Positions 34,651 through 43,076 of a stretch of DNA of 64,000 nucleotides are shown here, piece by piece. Made by a program: the position numbers and the translations under genes. A model generated the notes under the pieces. It made no database searches. It was not told the origin of the DNA and saw only the letters and a list, made by a program, of their open reading frames with translations. Positions within the stretch are counted from its first letter, which is position 1, and the number at the start of each line of letters is the position of its first letter. Origin of the DNA: Pseudomonas agarici (lineage in GTDB: Bacteria; Pseudomonadota; Gammaproteobacteria; Pseudomonadales; Pseudomonadaceae); the NCBI RefSeq assembly GCF_900109755.1, contig NZ_FOAR01000011.1:101335-165334 (forward strand), in the 5' to 3' direction.

Positions 34651-36731
34651 GGTTGTGCTCCTTTGAGCAGGGAGGCCCGCACCGGGCTATTGCCCTGGGA
34701 GGCGCGAGGCTGGCGCAGGGCGATAAACACTTCGCTCTCTTCTCCTGGCCGCAGCCAGGCATGGGGCCAGACCGCGACTCCAAGCACCCAACGCCCACCA
34801 CAGCCGCTCTCGTCGACACGCACCGGCTGAGTGCCGGTGTTACGCGCGACTACCACCGCCACACCCCACGTCTTATGGCCGTACCATTGGGCGCGTTGAC
34901 GGTCGATAACCAGGCCGCCACCGGAGTCGCAGAGGCTGTCCGGTACGAACGGCAAGGCGCCGCCGCTGCTGAAACCGCTTGGCTGCAGGCCGTCGAGCAA
35001 TTGACTGAAGGCGTTCTGTACCTGAATCCGCGTCGGCCACTCTTCGCTGCGTCGCCTTTTAATGCGCTGATCAGCCGCATCGATATCGTCGGGGTTGCCG
35101 TTCTCGACATAACGCGCCGGGTCTACCTGGTCGCCAATCAAGCGCGGCGTAAGAATGAACAGCCGCTCGCGTTTGGTCGTGCGATGGCTGGTGGAGGTGA
35201 ACAATACCTTACCGATCCACGGAATATCGCTGAGCCAGGGAATCTTGTTGACCTTGTCGTTGGACTCCAGTCCATGAAAACCGCCGACCACCAGCGAACC
35301 TCGTTCGGCAATGATCGCCTGGGTACTGACATTGCCTTTGCGCACGCTGGGCTGGGTAACATTGAGCACCGACTGGTCGATCTGCCCGTCTTCGATATCG
35401 AGGATCAGTTGCACTTGCGACTTGCCGTTACCCGTCAGCGAACGCGGGATCACCTGCAGGCTGGTGCCGGCAGTGATGGGTTGGATATCGGTGACCCGCT
35501 CGCCGATGGCGGTGAGGTACTCGGTGCGGCTGAAATCGATCACCGCCGGCTGGTTTTCCAACGTCAGGATCGACGGGTTGCCCACCACCGTCGCCGCCCC
35601 CTTGGCTTCCAAGGAATGCACCGCCAGTGCAAATCGACCGGAGTTTTCCGCCGACAGGGTCGCCCCCGAATCGAGCAACGAACCGCTGACATTGGTCCCG
35701 CCGGCCCAGACGTTCCAACTGCTGGACAGCTCGGCCAGGTCATCGCGGTTGATGTCGAGGATCATCGCGTCGATCTCGATCAGGTTACGCGGTTGGTCGA
35801 GCTGCCTGACCAATGTCTGGTACAAAGCCCGGCGCTTGGGCAAGTCATAGATCAGCACCGCGTTATTGCGCACATCGGCACTGACGCGAATTCGCGACTT
35901 GCCGCCGCCAGGTAGTGCGCCATGGCTGTTCTTGCCCCCGGCGGTGGTGTTGGCCAGTACCCGGTCGAGCCCCTGTTGGAGGCTCTCGGTATCCAGACCG
36001 CCGAGTAGCGTCGAGGACGCACCATATGGGTTGCCCCCTTGACCGCCACCCAGCCCCGCGCCTTGCAGGAGGTTGGCGGCGTTCACCGAGTCGCCCCGCG
36101 AGCGGCTTTCCAACAGGTCCTGGAGAATGGTCGCCACACCGGCCACCGTCAGCTGCTGATCGCGATAACGAATGACCCGGTCGGCGGCGTTGGCATAACG
36201 CAACGGCAGCACCACGACATCCTGCTTTTCCTCCGGGGTCTCGACCTTGCGACTGTAGTTGCGGATCATCTCGACGTAACGCGGCGGCCCGCTGACCAGC
36301 ACCACGCCCTCGTCGGGCAAGGCTCCCCAGCCAAAGCGCGGGTCGAGCAGACCGACATCGGTCAAAGCGCTCTTAAGATCATCCGCCGCGTCCTGCGACA
36401 CCTCGATGCGTTCTGAGGTCTGCTGTTCGGTCGGGCTGACGTACAGCGTTTCGTTGTACACGAACCACTGGAAATGGTGTTCCTGCCCCAGCCGGTCGAG
36501 AAAGGCCTGGGGGCTGGGCGCACGGATACGACCGTCGACCACCCCATCGAGCGCTCCCATTTCCAGGCCAACGCCAAACTCCCGGGCGAAATCCTCCAGG
36601 GCCTTGGTCACATCGACCTGCTTGGCCTCATAGGCATACGCGGTGTGCTTCCAGGCAGGTGGGACCACCGCCAGGGCCGGGGCACTGAGCCATATCAACA
36701 ACCACGGCAACCACCAGGCAACCCTATGCAT
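34647..36731 (-). CDS. hrcC: HrcC, outer-membrane secretin (SctC)
   Basis: 694 residues with a Sec signal (MHRVAWWLPWLLIWLSAPAL), N-terminal ring-forming N domains (KALEDFAREFGVGLEMGALD, DRLGQEHHFQWFVYNETLYV), and the secretin core from about residue 330 (LIEIDAMILDINRDDLAELS, VVGNPSILTLENQPAVIDFS, GTSLQVIPRS, IAERGSLVVGGFHG). The ring forms the outer-membrane channel for the pilus. One base separates it from hrpG upstream. A long opposite-strand frame over the same bases is a shadow. Confidence 0.97.
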   Translation of the reverse strand: MHRVAWWLPWLLIWLSAPALAVVPPAWKHTAYAYEAKQVDVTKALEDFAREFGVGLEMGALDGVVDGRIRAPSPQAFLDRLGQEHHFQWFVYNETLYVSPTEQQTSERIEVSQDAADDLKSALTDVGLLDPRFGWGALPDEGVVLVSGPPRYVEMIRNYSRKVETPEEKQDVVVLPLRYANAADRVIRYRDQQLTVAGVATILQDLLESRSRGDSVNAANLLQGAGLGGGQGGNPYGASSTLLGGLDTESLQQGLDRVLANTTAGGKNSHGALPGGGKSRIRVSADVRNNAVLIYDLPKRRALYQTLVRQLDQPRNLIEIDAMILDINRDDLAELSSSWNVWAGGTNVSGSLLDSGATLSAENSGRFALAVHSLEAKGAATVVGNPSILTLENQPAVIDFSRTEYLTAIGERVTDIQPITAGTSLQVIPRSLTGNGKSQVQLILDIEDGQIDQSVLNVTQPSVRKGNVSTQAIIAERGSLVVGGFHGLESNDKVNKIPWLSDIPWIGKVLFTSTSHRTTKRERLFILTPRLIGDQVDPARYVENGNPDDIDAADQRIKRRRSEEWPTRIQVQNAFSQLLDGLQPSGFSSGGALPFVPDSLCDSGGGLVIDRQRAQWYGHKTWGVAVVVARNTGTQPVRVDESGCGGRWVLGVAVWPHAWLRPGEESEVFIALRQPRASQGNSPVRASLLKGAQP

Positions 36732-36732
36732 T

Positions 36733-37161
36733 TCAGACTCCCGGCTGCCAGTTATAAAGGAGGGGACGTCCGGCGGTACTGCTCGCCGGACCGTCGAGGG
36801 AGGTACGCATTAGACTGAGCATCGCCGCTCGCTGATTGGCCAGATTTTCCAGACGCTCCAGCAGGCGCTGCGGCGAACACGGTCGCGGTTGCCAACTGAC
36901 CAGGACCAGACAATGGCTGTCGGGGTTGAAGCCCAACGCCCCCTCGCACCGGCAGGCAGCGCTAGCGGCGCCCTGGCTCAGGAGGGCATCCATCCGCTGC
37001 GGATCGGTCGCATCGTAGGGGTCCAGTAGATCGATGCTGCAGCGCACCCCGCCTTCAGTGACGACGAGCTGGGCATTGGCGTCATCGATCCAGCAGTCCA
37101 GAGCGCCGGAAGGTTGTTCGCACCATTGGACGACAATCGCTGTGAAGTCACTGAATTCCAT
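36733..37161 (-). CDS. hrpG: HrpG, chaperone-like anti-repressor of HrpV
   Basis: 142 residues with a CesT-like fold pattern (FTAIVVQWCEQPSGALDCWI, VVTEGGVRCSIDLLDPYDAT, LGFNPDSHCLVLVSWQPRP). In P. syringae HrpG binds HrpV and frees HrpS. It overlaps hrpF upstream by 14 bases and is followed one base later by hrcC, the conserved gene order. Confidence 0.85.
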   Translation of the reverse strand: MEFSDFTAIVVQWCEQPSGALDCWIDDANAQLVVTEGGVRCSIDLLDPYDATDPQRMDALLSQGAASAACRCEGALGFNPDSHCLVLVSWQPRPCSPQRLLERLENLANQRAAMLSLMRTSLDGPASSTAGRPLLYNWQPGV

Positions 37162-37372
37162 CGATAATCGACTTTGTCAGGCCATGCTGGGCGCGTAGCC
37201 CTTCGCTCATCACCGAGGTCGCGGTGGCCATTTTCTGCGCCGCGTCGGTAAACGCTCTCATGTCCTCCACCGAACCGCTTTCGGCGGCCGCTATGGCAGC
37301 GTCGTCGGTACCCGTCTGGTTGTGGGTAAACGAGTGATCGAGGCGATGCTGCAAGGCTTTGAAACTGATCAT
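37148..37372 (-). CDS. hrpF: HrpF, small T3SS protein required for pilus assembly
   Basis: 74 residues, helical and cysteine-free (MISFKALQHRLDHSFTHNQT, AAIAAAESGSVEDMRAFTDA), ending in a needle-like amphipathic helix. It matches HrpF of Hrp1 systems in size and place; HrpF assists HrpA export and resembles chaperones of needle subunits. First gene of the hrpF-hrpG-hrcC-hrpT-hrpV operon, 29 bases after an hrp box, with GGAG before the ATG. Confidence 0.88.
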   Translation of the reverse strand: MISFKALQHRLDHSFTHNQTGTDDAAIAAAESGSVEDMRAFTDAAQKMATATSVMSEGLRAQHGLTKSIIDGIQ

Positions 37373-37400
37373 CGAGGTCGCTCCAGCGAGGTGATGCCTG

Positions 37401-37429
37401 TGAGTGGAACAAAACGACCGCTGGGTTCC
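37401..37429 (-). promoter_or_regulatory. hrp box of the hrpF-hrpV operon
   Basis: Minus strand GGAACC-N16-CCACTCA, a full consensus match, between hrpE and hrpF and 29 bases before the hrpF ATG. Confidence 0.93.
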
Positions 37430-37453
37430 ACTTTTTTAACGAACTCGGACAAG

Positions 37454-38029
37454 TCACTCACCGCGCCCGGACAAACAACGCACCAGCCCTTCCCAGTCGA
37501 GCTCGAAAGTGCCGGTGTCGCTGCTCAGGCACAATGCCTGGGGCCCCAGGAAGGCGTCCTCGCGCAGTTGCCAGAGCGCCGCAAAGCGACTGCTGGCCAA
37601 CCAGCCCTGAACCTCGTCGAACAGCTCCGGAGAACAACTGAGGACCGCGCTGACCGCCTGGCGCTGGCTGCTCGCCAGATGGCCGACCAATGCCCGAGCC
37701 CGCTCAACGGGCCCGACTTCGCTGAACAGTTGGGTCATGGCAGCAGCGAGTACACTCTCAGCCGAAGCGACAGCTTCCTGGTGCAAGACCGCACGTTCGT
37801 TGTCCAGGGCCTGGAGAAAACCATTAGCCTGCTCCCAGAACTGCCCCAAGGCCTGGTCGAGATAACGCTGGCACTGCTCATGGGCGTTCGCCAGCAACCG
37901 CTCGGCCTCTTCCCGGGCCGCCGCCAGGACATCCGTGGCTTCCTGCGCCTGGGCCAGTTGCTCCAGCCGCACAATGGGCGACTGCGGCAGCGGCGACACG
38001 CCGAGAGACAAGCGCCTGAGACTCAACAC
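37454..38029 (-). CDS. hrpE: HrpE, stator/peripheral stalk of the ATPase (SctL)
   Basis: 191 residues from a GTG at 38029 (GGAG nine bases upstream, 22 bases after the hrpD stop). No ATG in this stretch fits, and the longer frame back to 38155 would overlap hrpD. The FliH/SctL layout is clear: a long charged helix (VLAAAREEAERLLANAHEQC), a middle with LHQEAVASAESVLAAAMTQL, and a compact C-terminus. SctL holds HrcN to the C-ring. Confidence 0.85.
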   Translation of the reverse strand: MLSLRRLSLGVSPLPQSPIVRLEQLAQAQEATDVLAAAREEAERLLANAHEQCQRYLDQALGQFWEQANGFLQALDNERAVLHQEAVASAESVLAAAMTQLFSEVGPVERARALVGHLASSQRQAVSAVLSCSPELFDEVQGWLASSRFAALWQLREDAFLGPQALCLSSDTGTFELDWEGLVRCLSGRGE

Positions 38030-38051
38030 GATAAGGGACTCCGCAAACGAC

Positions 38052-38582
38052 TCATGGTGTATCGACCCGCCAGAGCACGGCGCGCCAGAGGGTATCGAGT
38101 TTGTGCCGTGGCAGATCGACCAAAGGCTCCAGTTGCTCCCCCGGCGCCCAGGCAAGGCGCAGGCGCGACCAGAACGGTGCTCCCAGCCAACTGGCTAACA
38201 ACACCCGCGGATCCACGTTCGAGTGATCGAGCCACAAGCCCGGGCGCAGCGCTTTCGCCAGGCTGCGGCACCAGTGCCCATGGCGTTCGGGGACGGTCGG
38301 CTGATTCGCCACCGACGCCGCACAGATCGAACGGGCGAGTAACAACGCCTGCTCGCGCTGCTCGACGGTCAGCGACAACCACAGCGCGACATTGGCATCC
38401 AGGGGCGGGGGCTGGCACGGGGTCACTCCTAGCGCGCTCATCAGCGCGGCGTGCCGGCTGCTGGCCAAGGCAGCATCGTGATCGCCGTCCAGCCCGTGCG
38501 CCGCCAGGAGCCCCGACCGCCAGTCAGGGTGCGCCCAACGCCAGGTGCAGCACCACCAGTTGATCCAGTCGAGTTCGTTCAC
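38052..38582 (-). CDS. hrpD: HrpD, T3SS accessory protein (SctK-like)
   Basis: 176 residues, Trp/Leu-rich (for example INWWCCTWRWAHPDWRSGLL), no signal or membrane helix. Placed between hrcJ and hrpE as in P. syringae, it is the HrpD/SctK-type sorting-platform adaptor. The hrcJ stop overlaps its start by four bases. The assignment depends on position as much as sequence. Confidence 0.83.
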   Translation of the reverse strand: MNELDWINWWCCTWRWAHPDWRSGLLAAHGLDGDHDAALASSRHAALMSALGVTPCQPPPLDANVALWLSLTVEQREQALLLARSICAASVANQPTVPERHGHWCRSLAKALRPGLWLDHSNVDPRVLLASWLGAPFWSRLRLAWAPGEQLEPLVDLPRHKLDTLWRAVLWRVDTP

Positions 38583-39382
38583 AGCCGCGCCGGGTAACCG
38601 CCAGAGCCGCTGCGCCCCGGACGCAAGCGTCCCAGCAGCGCCTGGCGCCAGTCGGCCCGCAAGGCCAGGGCAATCAGCACCACCAACAACAGCGCACCGA
38701 CCAACGACGCGATCAGGGCCATGTTCCAGAAGCCCTGGTCACGGCTGTCCACCAGGAACGGTCCGAACTGCACCAGCTTCTGCTTGTCTTCAAACTCCAC
38801 GGCGGGTACGAAGACGATGGCGAATTTCTTCGAGTTCAGGGCCTCCTGGGACATTCCCGGAATACTGCTGGCGACCATCTGCTGGATACGTCCACGCACG
38901 CTATCGGGATCCAGCACGGCGGTGTGCTTGATAAACACCGCCGCCGACGCCGGCTGCACTGGCTCGCCGGGGGCGATGCGTTCGGGCAGCACCACATGAA
39001 CCCGAGCCACCACCACCCCATCGATCTGCGACAGGGTCGACTCCAGTTCCTGGGACAGGGCATAGATATAACGCGCGCGCTCTTCAAGCGGCGTGGAGAT
39101 CACACCTTCCTTCTTGAAGATCTCTCCAAGGCTGGTGCGTGTCCGTCGAGGCAAACCTGCCGCATCGAGAATGCGCACCGCGCGGTTGATCTCATGGCTG
39201 GGGACGATTACTGTCACACCCAGCTTCTCCGACTGTTTGTGCGCCTCGATATGCTGGTCGGCCAGTTGCGCGATTACTTCATTGGCATCCTGCTCCGACA
39301 ACGCGCCGAAGAGCTTGCTCTCATCGCTGCAACCGGCGAGCAACGTCAGGCACAGCAGCAGGATCGGGCCGAAAAATCTCAC
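38579..39382 (-). CDS. hrcJ: HrcJ, inner-ring lipoprotein (SctJ)
   Basis: 267 residues. Lipoprotein signal with Cys18 in LTLLAGC, then the YscJ/FliF ring domains (LFGALSEQDANEVIAQLADQ, VTVIVPSHEINRAVRILDAA, LPRRTRTSLGEIFKKEGVIS, TPLEERARYIYALSQELEST), and a C-terminal membrane helix at about residues 215-238. It forms the inner-membrane ring with HrpQ. Eight bases after hrpB. Confidence 0.96.
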   Translation of the reverse strand: MRFFGPILLLCLTLLAGCSDESKLFGALSEQDANEVIAQLADQHIEAHKQSEKLGVTVIVPSHEINRAVRILDAAGLPRRTRTSLGEIFKKEGVISTPLEERARYIYALSQELESTLSQIDGVVVARVHVVLPERIAPGEPVQPASAAVFIKHTAVLDPDSVRGRIQQMVASSIPGMSQEALNSKKFAIVFVPAVEFEDKQKLVQFGPFLVDSRDQGFWNMALIASLVGALLLVVLIALALRADWRQALLGRLRPGRSGSGGYPARL

Positions 39383-39390
39383 AGACGGCC

Positions 39391-39750
39391 CTATTGCAGG
39401 TTGGTGAGTTTATCGAGTGCCTGGGCACCCTTGTTTACCACCTTGGTGGTCATCGCCATTTGCAGGGAATACTGCGACAACGAGCGGCTCATCTTGACCA
39501 CGTCCATCGGATCGGACGAACCGGCGGCGACCTTCATCGCCCGCATGGCCTGCTCAGACAAGCGCCCCTGGGACTGCAAGCGGTCGGATAGGGCCTGAAC
39601 CATGTCGTCGGCCAGGTGCCCGGAGGGCTCAGAGGAGTGACTCATGGCATGGTTGAACAGATCGACATCCGCCTGCGCAGGCCCCGAAACCAGTCCCTGA
39701 TCATGATCGACAGGCAAACCCTTGAAAGTGTGGATGGGGGCGAGGGTCAT
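39391..39750 (-). CDS. hrpB: HrpB, inner rod protein (SctI)
   Basis: 119 residues from the ATG at 39750 (GGAG eight bases upstream). The C-terminal half (DPMDVVKMSRSLSQYSLQMA, MTTKVVNKGAQALDKLTNLQ) is the SctI inner-rod motif, ending Asn-Leu-Gln. The rod anchors the pilus to the export gate. The 185 bases back to hrpZ contain no gene I can support. Confidence 0.88.
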   Translation of the reverse strand: MTLAPIHTFKGLPVDHDQGLVSGPAQADVDLFNHAMSHSSEPSGHLADDMVQALSDRLQSQGRLSEQAMRAMKVAAGSSDPMDVVKMSRSLSQYSLQMAMTTKVVNKGAQALDKLTNLQ

Positions 39751-39935
39751 GGGGTTTCTCCGGCAAACGGTAGCAAAGAATAAAATAACGCCACTAGGGC
39801 CTGTACGAAATATTTTCCAGCGAAGACCGGGCCAGGCGAAAGCAGGCAAGCCAGCGCAGTTGACAAGTGGTCAATGAGCATGGCGAGCCCGCTTTCGAAG
39901 CCGCACGGCGAGCGCAGATACATTTTCTACAGAGC

Positions 39936-40838
39936 CTAGGCGAGGTTGCTGGTCATCACGTCGAGAATGTTTTGCGCCGCCTCGGCGGCGGAGTTGCGCA
40001 GGTCATGTTGCTGCAGTTGATGCGCCAGGGCGCCAGACTGCAAACCACTGGCCAGGCCAAGACCCATCTCCAATCCCTGCTTGAAGATATCCACCGGACT
40101 CTTCGCCCCCCACAGATTCGCCAACTGCTCCTTGACATCCCCTAAGGCATTATTCGCATCGCCACCGATCGACGCCGGCGCAAGGCTACCCAGACCGCCA
40201 GCATTAGCTTGATGGGCGGGCGCGTCGCCCGCGCCGAACAGTTGGGAAACCTGCTCGAGAGCGGCTTTGAATTTCGCCGTTTCGCCTTTGTCGAGATAAT
40301 TGTCCTCGTCCAGCTCCTTGCTCCACGAACCGGAATTGGGCGCGCCGAACACCGCCTTGTTCTTGTCCATGTAGTCCGCGATCTGCTGCAAGATCGGCTT
40401 GTCGGCACTGGCAAAAGTCGACCCATCGCCCTTATCGGTCAGGGCATGATTGAGGATGGCCTTGCTCAGGCCGTGCATAACCTGCGACAGCAGGTCAAGA
40501 CCGCCTTGCCCGACGGCCATCGAGGCATCGGCAGCGGCACCGGCCTTACCCCCCAGTTTGTCCTGGATAACTTCGCCCAAGGCTTTTTTAACGGCATCGA
40601 CATCATTATTGCCCGTTAATTCCATCAGCGAATTATTTTTCTTTAGTTGCTGTTCAATCATCTTACCCAGTGGCGAATCGGTAGAAAGATGACCGCCTGC
40701 CATTAAGGTATCGGCTAACTTTTCGATAACCTCCTTGAGGGTTCTGGGCGAGTCAGAAGCGCCCGAAGTTGAAGCGGATGGAATGACAGTACCTACCCGT
40801 CCAAATGCGCCGGCAGAGCCGGAAACAGAATTCAACAT
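39936..40838 (-). CDS. hrpZ: HrpZ-type harpin
   Basis: 300 residues, cysteine-free and without aromatic-rich segments, acidic, with the HrpZ pattern: a Ser/Gly N-terminus, amphipathic helices TLKEVIEKLADTLMAGGHLS and VDAVKKALGEVIQDKLGGKA, and the conserved GSWSKELDEDNYLDKGETAK region found in P. syringae HrpZ. Harpins are secreted by the T3SS to the apoplast, bind membranes and can elicit defence responses. It is second after hrpA and separated from it by a hairpin (40865-40886). Confidence 0.92.
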   Translation of the reverse strand: MLNSVSGSAGAFGRVGTVIPSASTSGASDSPRTLKEVIEKLADTLMAGGHLSTDSPLGKMIEQQLKKNNSLMELTGNNDVDAVKKALGEVIQDKLGGKAGAAADASMAVGQGGLDLLSQVMHGLSKAILNHALTDKGDGSTFASADKPILQQIADYMDKNKAVFGAPNSGSWSKELDEDNYLDKGETAKFKAALEQVSQLFGAGDAPAHQANAGGLGSLAPASIGGDANNALGDVKEQLANLWGAKSPVDIFKQGLEMGLGLASGLQSGALAHQLQQHDLRNSAAEAAQNILDVMTSNLA

Positions 40839-40864
40839 AGAAGAATCTCGCTAGCGATCACAAT

Positions 40865-40886
40865 GCCCCCTGAACAATCAAGGGGC
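40865..40886 (-). terminator. Stem-loop between hrpA and hrpZ (attenuator or mRNA stabiliser)
   Basis: Nine-base arms GCCCCCTGA / TCAAGGGGC with one G-U pair and a 4-base loop. No T-tract follows on the minus strand, so it is more likely partial attenuation or 3'-end protection of the hrpA message than a full terminator. Confidence 0.55.
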
Positions 40887-40895
40887 CGGGGATGA

Positions 40896-41225
40896 TTAAT
40901 AGCTGATGCCTTTGGCAGTTTGCGCCACGTTGGAAATTTCTTTGTTCGCGGCGTCAGTTTGAGCGGAACTAATGGCCTGCAGCGTGTTACGTTGTTCTGT
41001 TTGCATGGCCGCCTGGCCCTGCAACATGATATTGCGCGCGGATTGCTCGTCCTGCATCTTCATCATCGCCAGTTGTGCTTCAGCGGCCTTGCCCCCCCCC
41101 GCCAGATCCGCAGCAGCAGACTGGTTTTGTGCATTGCCCTTGATGGAGTTACCGGTCTCTTTGACAGAGTTGTAACCATTGACCGCTGTGTTGGCGCCAT
41201 TAGTGACTCTATTTGCAAGGTTCAT
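40896..41225 (-). CDS. hrpA: HrpA-like Hrp pilin
   Basis: 109 residues from the ATG at 41225, rich in Ala, Gln and Asn, cysteine-free. It ends in AKGISY, the same C-terminus as remembered P. syringae HrpA, preceded by a helical region (MQTEQRNTLQAISSAQTDAA) needed for pilus packing. It forms the extracellular Hrp pilus that conducts effectors through the plant cell wall. It is first in the hrpA-hrpZ-hrpB-hrcJ-hrpD-hrpE operon. The hrp box is 46 bases upstream and AGGAG 11 bases upstream; a GTG at 41234 is too close to that site. Confidence 0.9.
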   Translation of the reverse strand: MNLANRVTNGANTAVNGYNSVKETGNSIKGNAQNQSAAADLAGGGKAAEAQLAMMKMQDEQSARNIMLQGQAAMQTEQRNTLQAISSAQTDAANKEISNVAQTAKGISY

Positions 41226-41253
41226 AATTTTCACCGCTCCTGATTCACCCACG

Positions 41254-42237
41254 TTAGTGTGGGATATCCATGTGTGGATCCCTCGTCGATTTGAGTTCCA
41301 TCTTTTTTTCCAGGCCATCGCTCTTCAGAAAAATATCCAAGGTCTTGATTCGGTGGTACAGCGTGCGCCGGGGCAGGCCCAGCTCCATGCTGACCGCATC
41401 GACGGACTGACCGTGGCGCTTGAGTGCCTCTTGGATCAGCGTGCGCTCGATCACCCGCATCTGCGCCTTGAGGCTCTGCCCCTCGACATCGTCCGACCCA
41501 TCGCCGCCCAATAACGGAAAGCCCAGGACGAAACGCTTGGCCGCCGATTTCAGCTCACGGATATTGCCCGGCCAGGAATGACTGAGCAGCATTTGCGCCA
41601 ACGAGGCGCTCAACGGCTTATGGCCCCGCCCGAGGTCGCGGTTGGCGGCGCTGACGAACTTGGAAAACAACGGGATGATCTGCTCGCGGCGCTCGCGCAA
41701 GGCCGGTAACTGGATGGTCAGGACGTTGAGGCGAAAGTACAGGTCGCGCCGAAACAGCCCCTCCTCGACCATTTTTCCCAATGGCCGCTGCGCCGAAGCG
41801 ATCACACACAACTCCAGCGGAATGACCGTAGTCGACCCCAGGCGCTCGATGGCCCGCACCTCAAGCACGCGCAACAGTTTGGCCTGCAAGTTCAGCGGCA
41901 TGCTGTCGATCTCGTCGAGATAGAGGGTGCCACCCTGCGCCGACTCGATGTAGCCCATCCGTGACCGATTGGCCCCGGTAAAGGCCCCGCTGACCACACC
42001 AAACAATTCGCTCTCGGCCAGTGACTCGGGAATCGCCGCACAGTTCATCGCCACAAAAGGCCCACTGCGTCCCGAGAGCTCATGGATACGCTGGGCCAAG
42101 GTATCCTTGCCGGTCCCCGTCTCGCCCGAAAGCAGCAAATCGATGCCCAGTTGAGAGGTACTTTGCGCAATGATCTTTATATTGGGAATCTCCTTCTCGG
42201 AGTCAAACTCACAATCAAAGCAATCATACACACCCAT
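41254..42237 (-). CDS. hrpS: HrpS-like sigma-54 enhancer-binding activator
   Basis: 327 residues, an AAA+ activator without an N-terminal receiver domain. Walker A GETGTGKD at residues 38-45, the sigma-54-contact loop GAFTGA at 84-89, Walker B LYLDEID at 105-111, and a C-terminal Fis-type helix-turn-helix (VDAVSMELGLPRRTLYHRIK). It would activate hrpL from the sigma-54 promoter at 20963-20978 and be inhibited by HrpV. P. syringae uses an HrpR-HrpS pair; only this one copy is in the window, as in Erwinia/Pantoea-type clusters. The last 46 bases contain the hrp box of hrpA. Confidence 0.93.
   Translation of the reverse strand: MGVYDCFDCEFDSEKEIPNIKIIAQSTSQLGIDLLLSGETGTGKDTLAQRIHELSGRSGPFVAMNCAAIPESLAESELFGVVSGAFTGANRSRMGYIESAQGGTLYLDEIDSMPLNLQAKLLRVLEVRAIERLGSTTVIPLELCVIASAQRPLGKMVEEGLFRRDLYFRLNVLTIQLPALRERREQIIPLFSKFVSAANRDLGRGHKPLSASLAQMLLSHSWPGNIRELKSAAKRFVLGFPLLGGDGSDDVEGQSLKAQMRVIERTLIQEALKRHGQSVDAVSMELGLPRRTLYHRIKTLDIFLKSDGLEKKMELKSTRDPHMDIPH
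41271..41299 (-). promoter_or_regulatory. hrp box of the hrpA operon, inside the 3' end of hrpS
   Basis: Minus strand GGAACT-N16-CCACACA, the common GGAACY variant of the consensus, 46 bases before the hrpA ATG and entirely within hrpS coding sequence (hrpS stops at 41254). Confidence 0.88.
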
Positions 42238-42947
42238 CTACGATCTCCAGATCGATCCGCTCAATTAAATTTTCCATCAAGCGAGACTGCCGCTTCTTTT
42301 GTCACCATCTAGTGACATTTCACCCGATGGCTATCGCCAACAAAACCTCGCACCCGGAACAACTTACCGAGCGGAAGAATCCATTAGTTTTTATTCTCTA
42401 GAACGTCAAAAAAATATCATGACACTCCGGGAGCGCCTAAAATCTGGCAGCTCACTTTATTTAGGACTACATCAGCGTCATAAACTTGAAACAAACCGAC
42501 GAATGCTGCCACTCAACAATTTCACTACTCTGAAGCGGGCAGTATTAACAGCGTATTAAACAAGATTACGCACACAAAAAATCCTAAAAAGATCTTCTGA
42601 GAGAGTTTCGTACAAACGTTTGAAAGATTGCTTGATCACTCATATTCCATTACCGATAAAGATCGGCATCCCTTGATACGGAGGCCGGCAGACAAGCTAA
42701 CACCCGGCAGTGGGCAAAGAATACATTCGTACTTATGCCTGTCAACCGTAATCTTACGTCGACAGATCCAGGTGGAAGCTATTCTCCTCTACCCTTATTC
42801 AAAGACTGAAACTCAAATATCGGGTAGTGGGCAAAATACTCAGGAAATGTACGGCTAATGTCAAAGTGATGGGATTACCAACTCTTCACTGCCAATGTTA
42901 GAAGGCCACCAGCTCGACTGTGGAAGTGCCCAGGAGTACCTTTTCAT
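42238..42947. other. AT-rich spacer at the right edge of the T3SS block
   Basis: About 700 bases upstream of hrpS, visibly richer in A and T than the flanks, especially 42250-42680. Small open frames at 42299-42559 and 42628-42858 (plus) lack ribosome sites and recognisable products. The hrpS promoter must lie here but I cannot pick it out. It may be remnant DNA from acquisition of the island or a lost effector locus. Confidence 0.6.
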
Positions 42948-42976
42948 GGAACTCATTTCGCCGTGCGGACCACTCA
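42948..42976 (+). promoter_or_regulatory. Orphan hrp box pointing away from hrpS
   Basis: GGAACT-N16-CCACTCA on the plus strand, a match with correct spacing. The next supported known gene (polB) is on the opposite strand. A 6-bp-arm stem-loop (GCCGGT/ACCGGC, 42988-43005) begins 11 bases after the box, and a small ORF starts at 43077. Confidence 0.8.
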
Positions 42977-43076
42977 GCCTGAAGCAAGCCGGTTTTCCGA
43001 CCGGCGAGCGCCACCAAAACTTGTCCCATCATGCTCGCGCTGCAGTACAGGCGTGATGACCGGAGAATAACAAATC

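Noticed and set aside
34653..35915. 420-codon plus-strand frame opposite hrcC
   Set aside because: Antisense shadow; no recognisable product.
42299..42858. Two small plus-strand ORFs in the AT-rich spacer
   Set aside because: No ribosome sites, no recognisable sequence, and AT-rich context makes chance frames possible; kept only as part of the spacer description.
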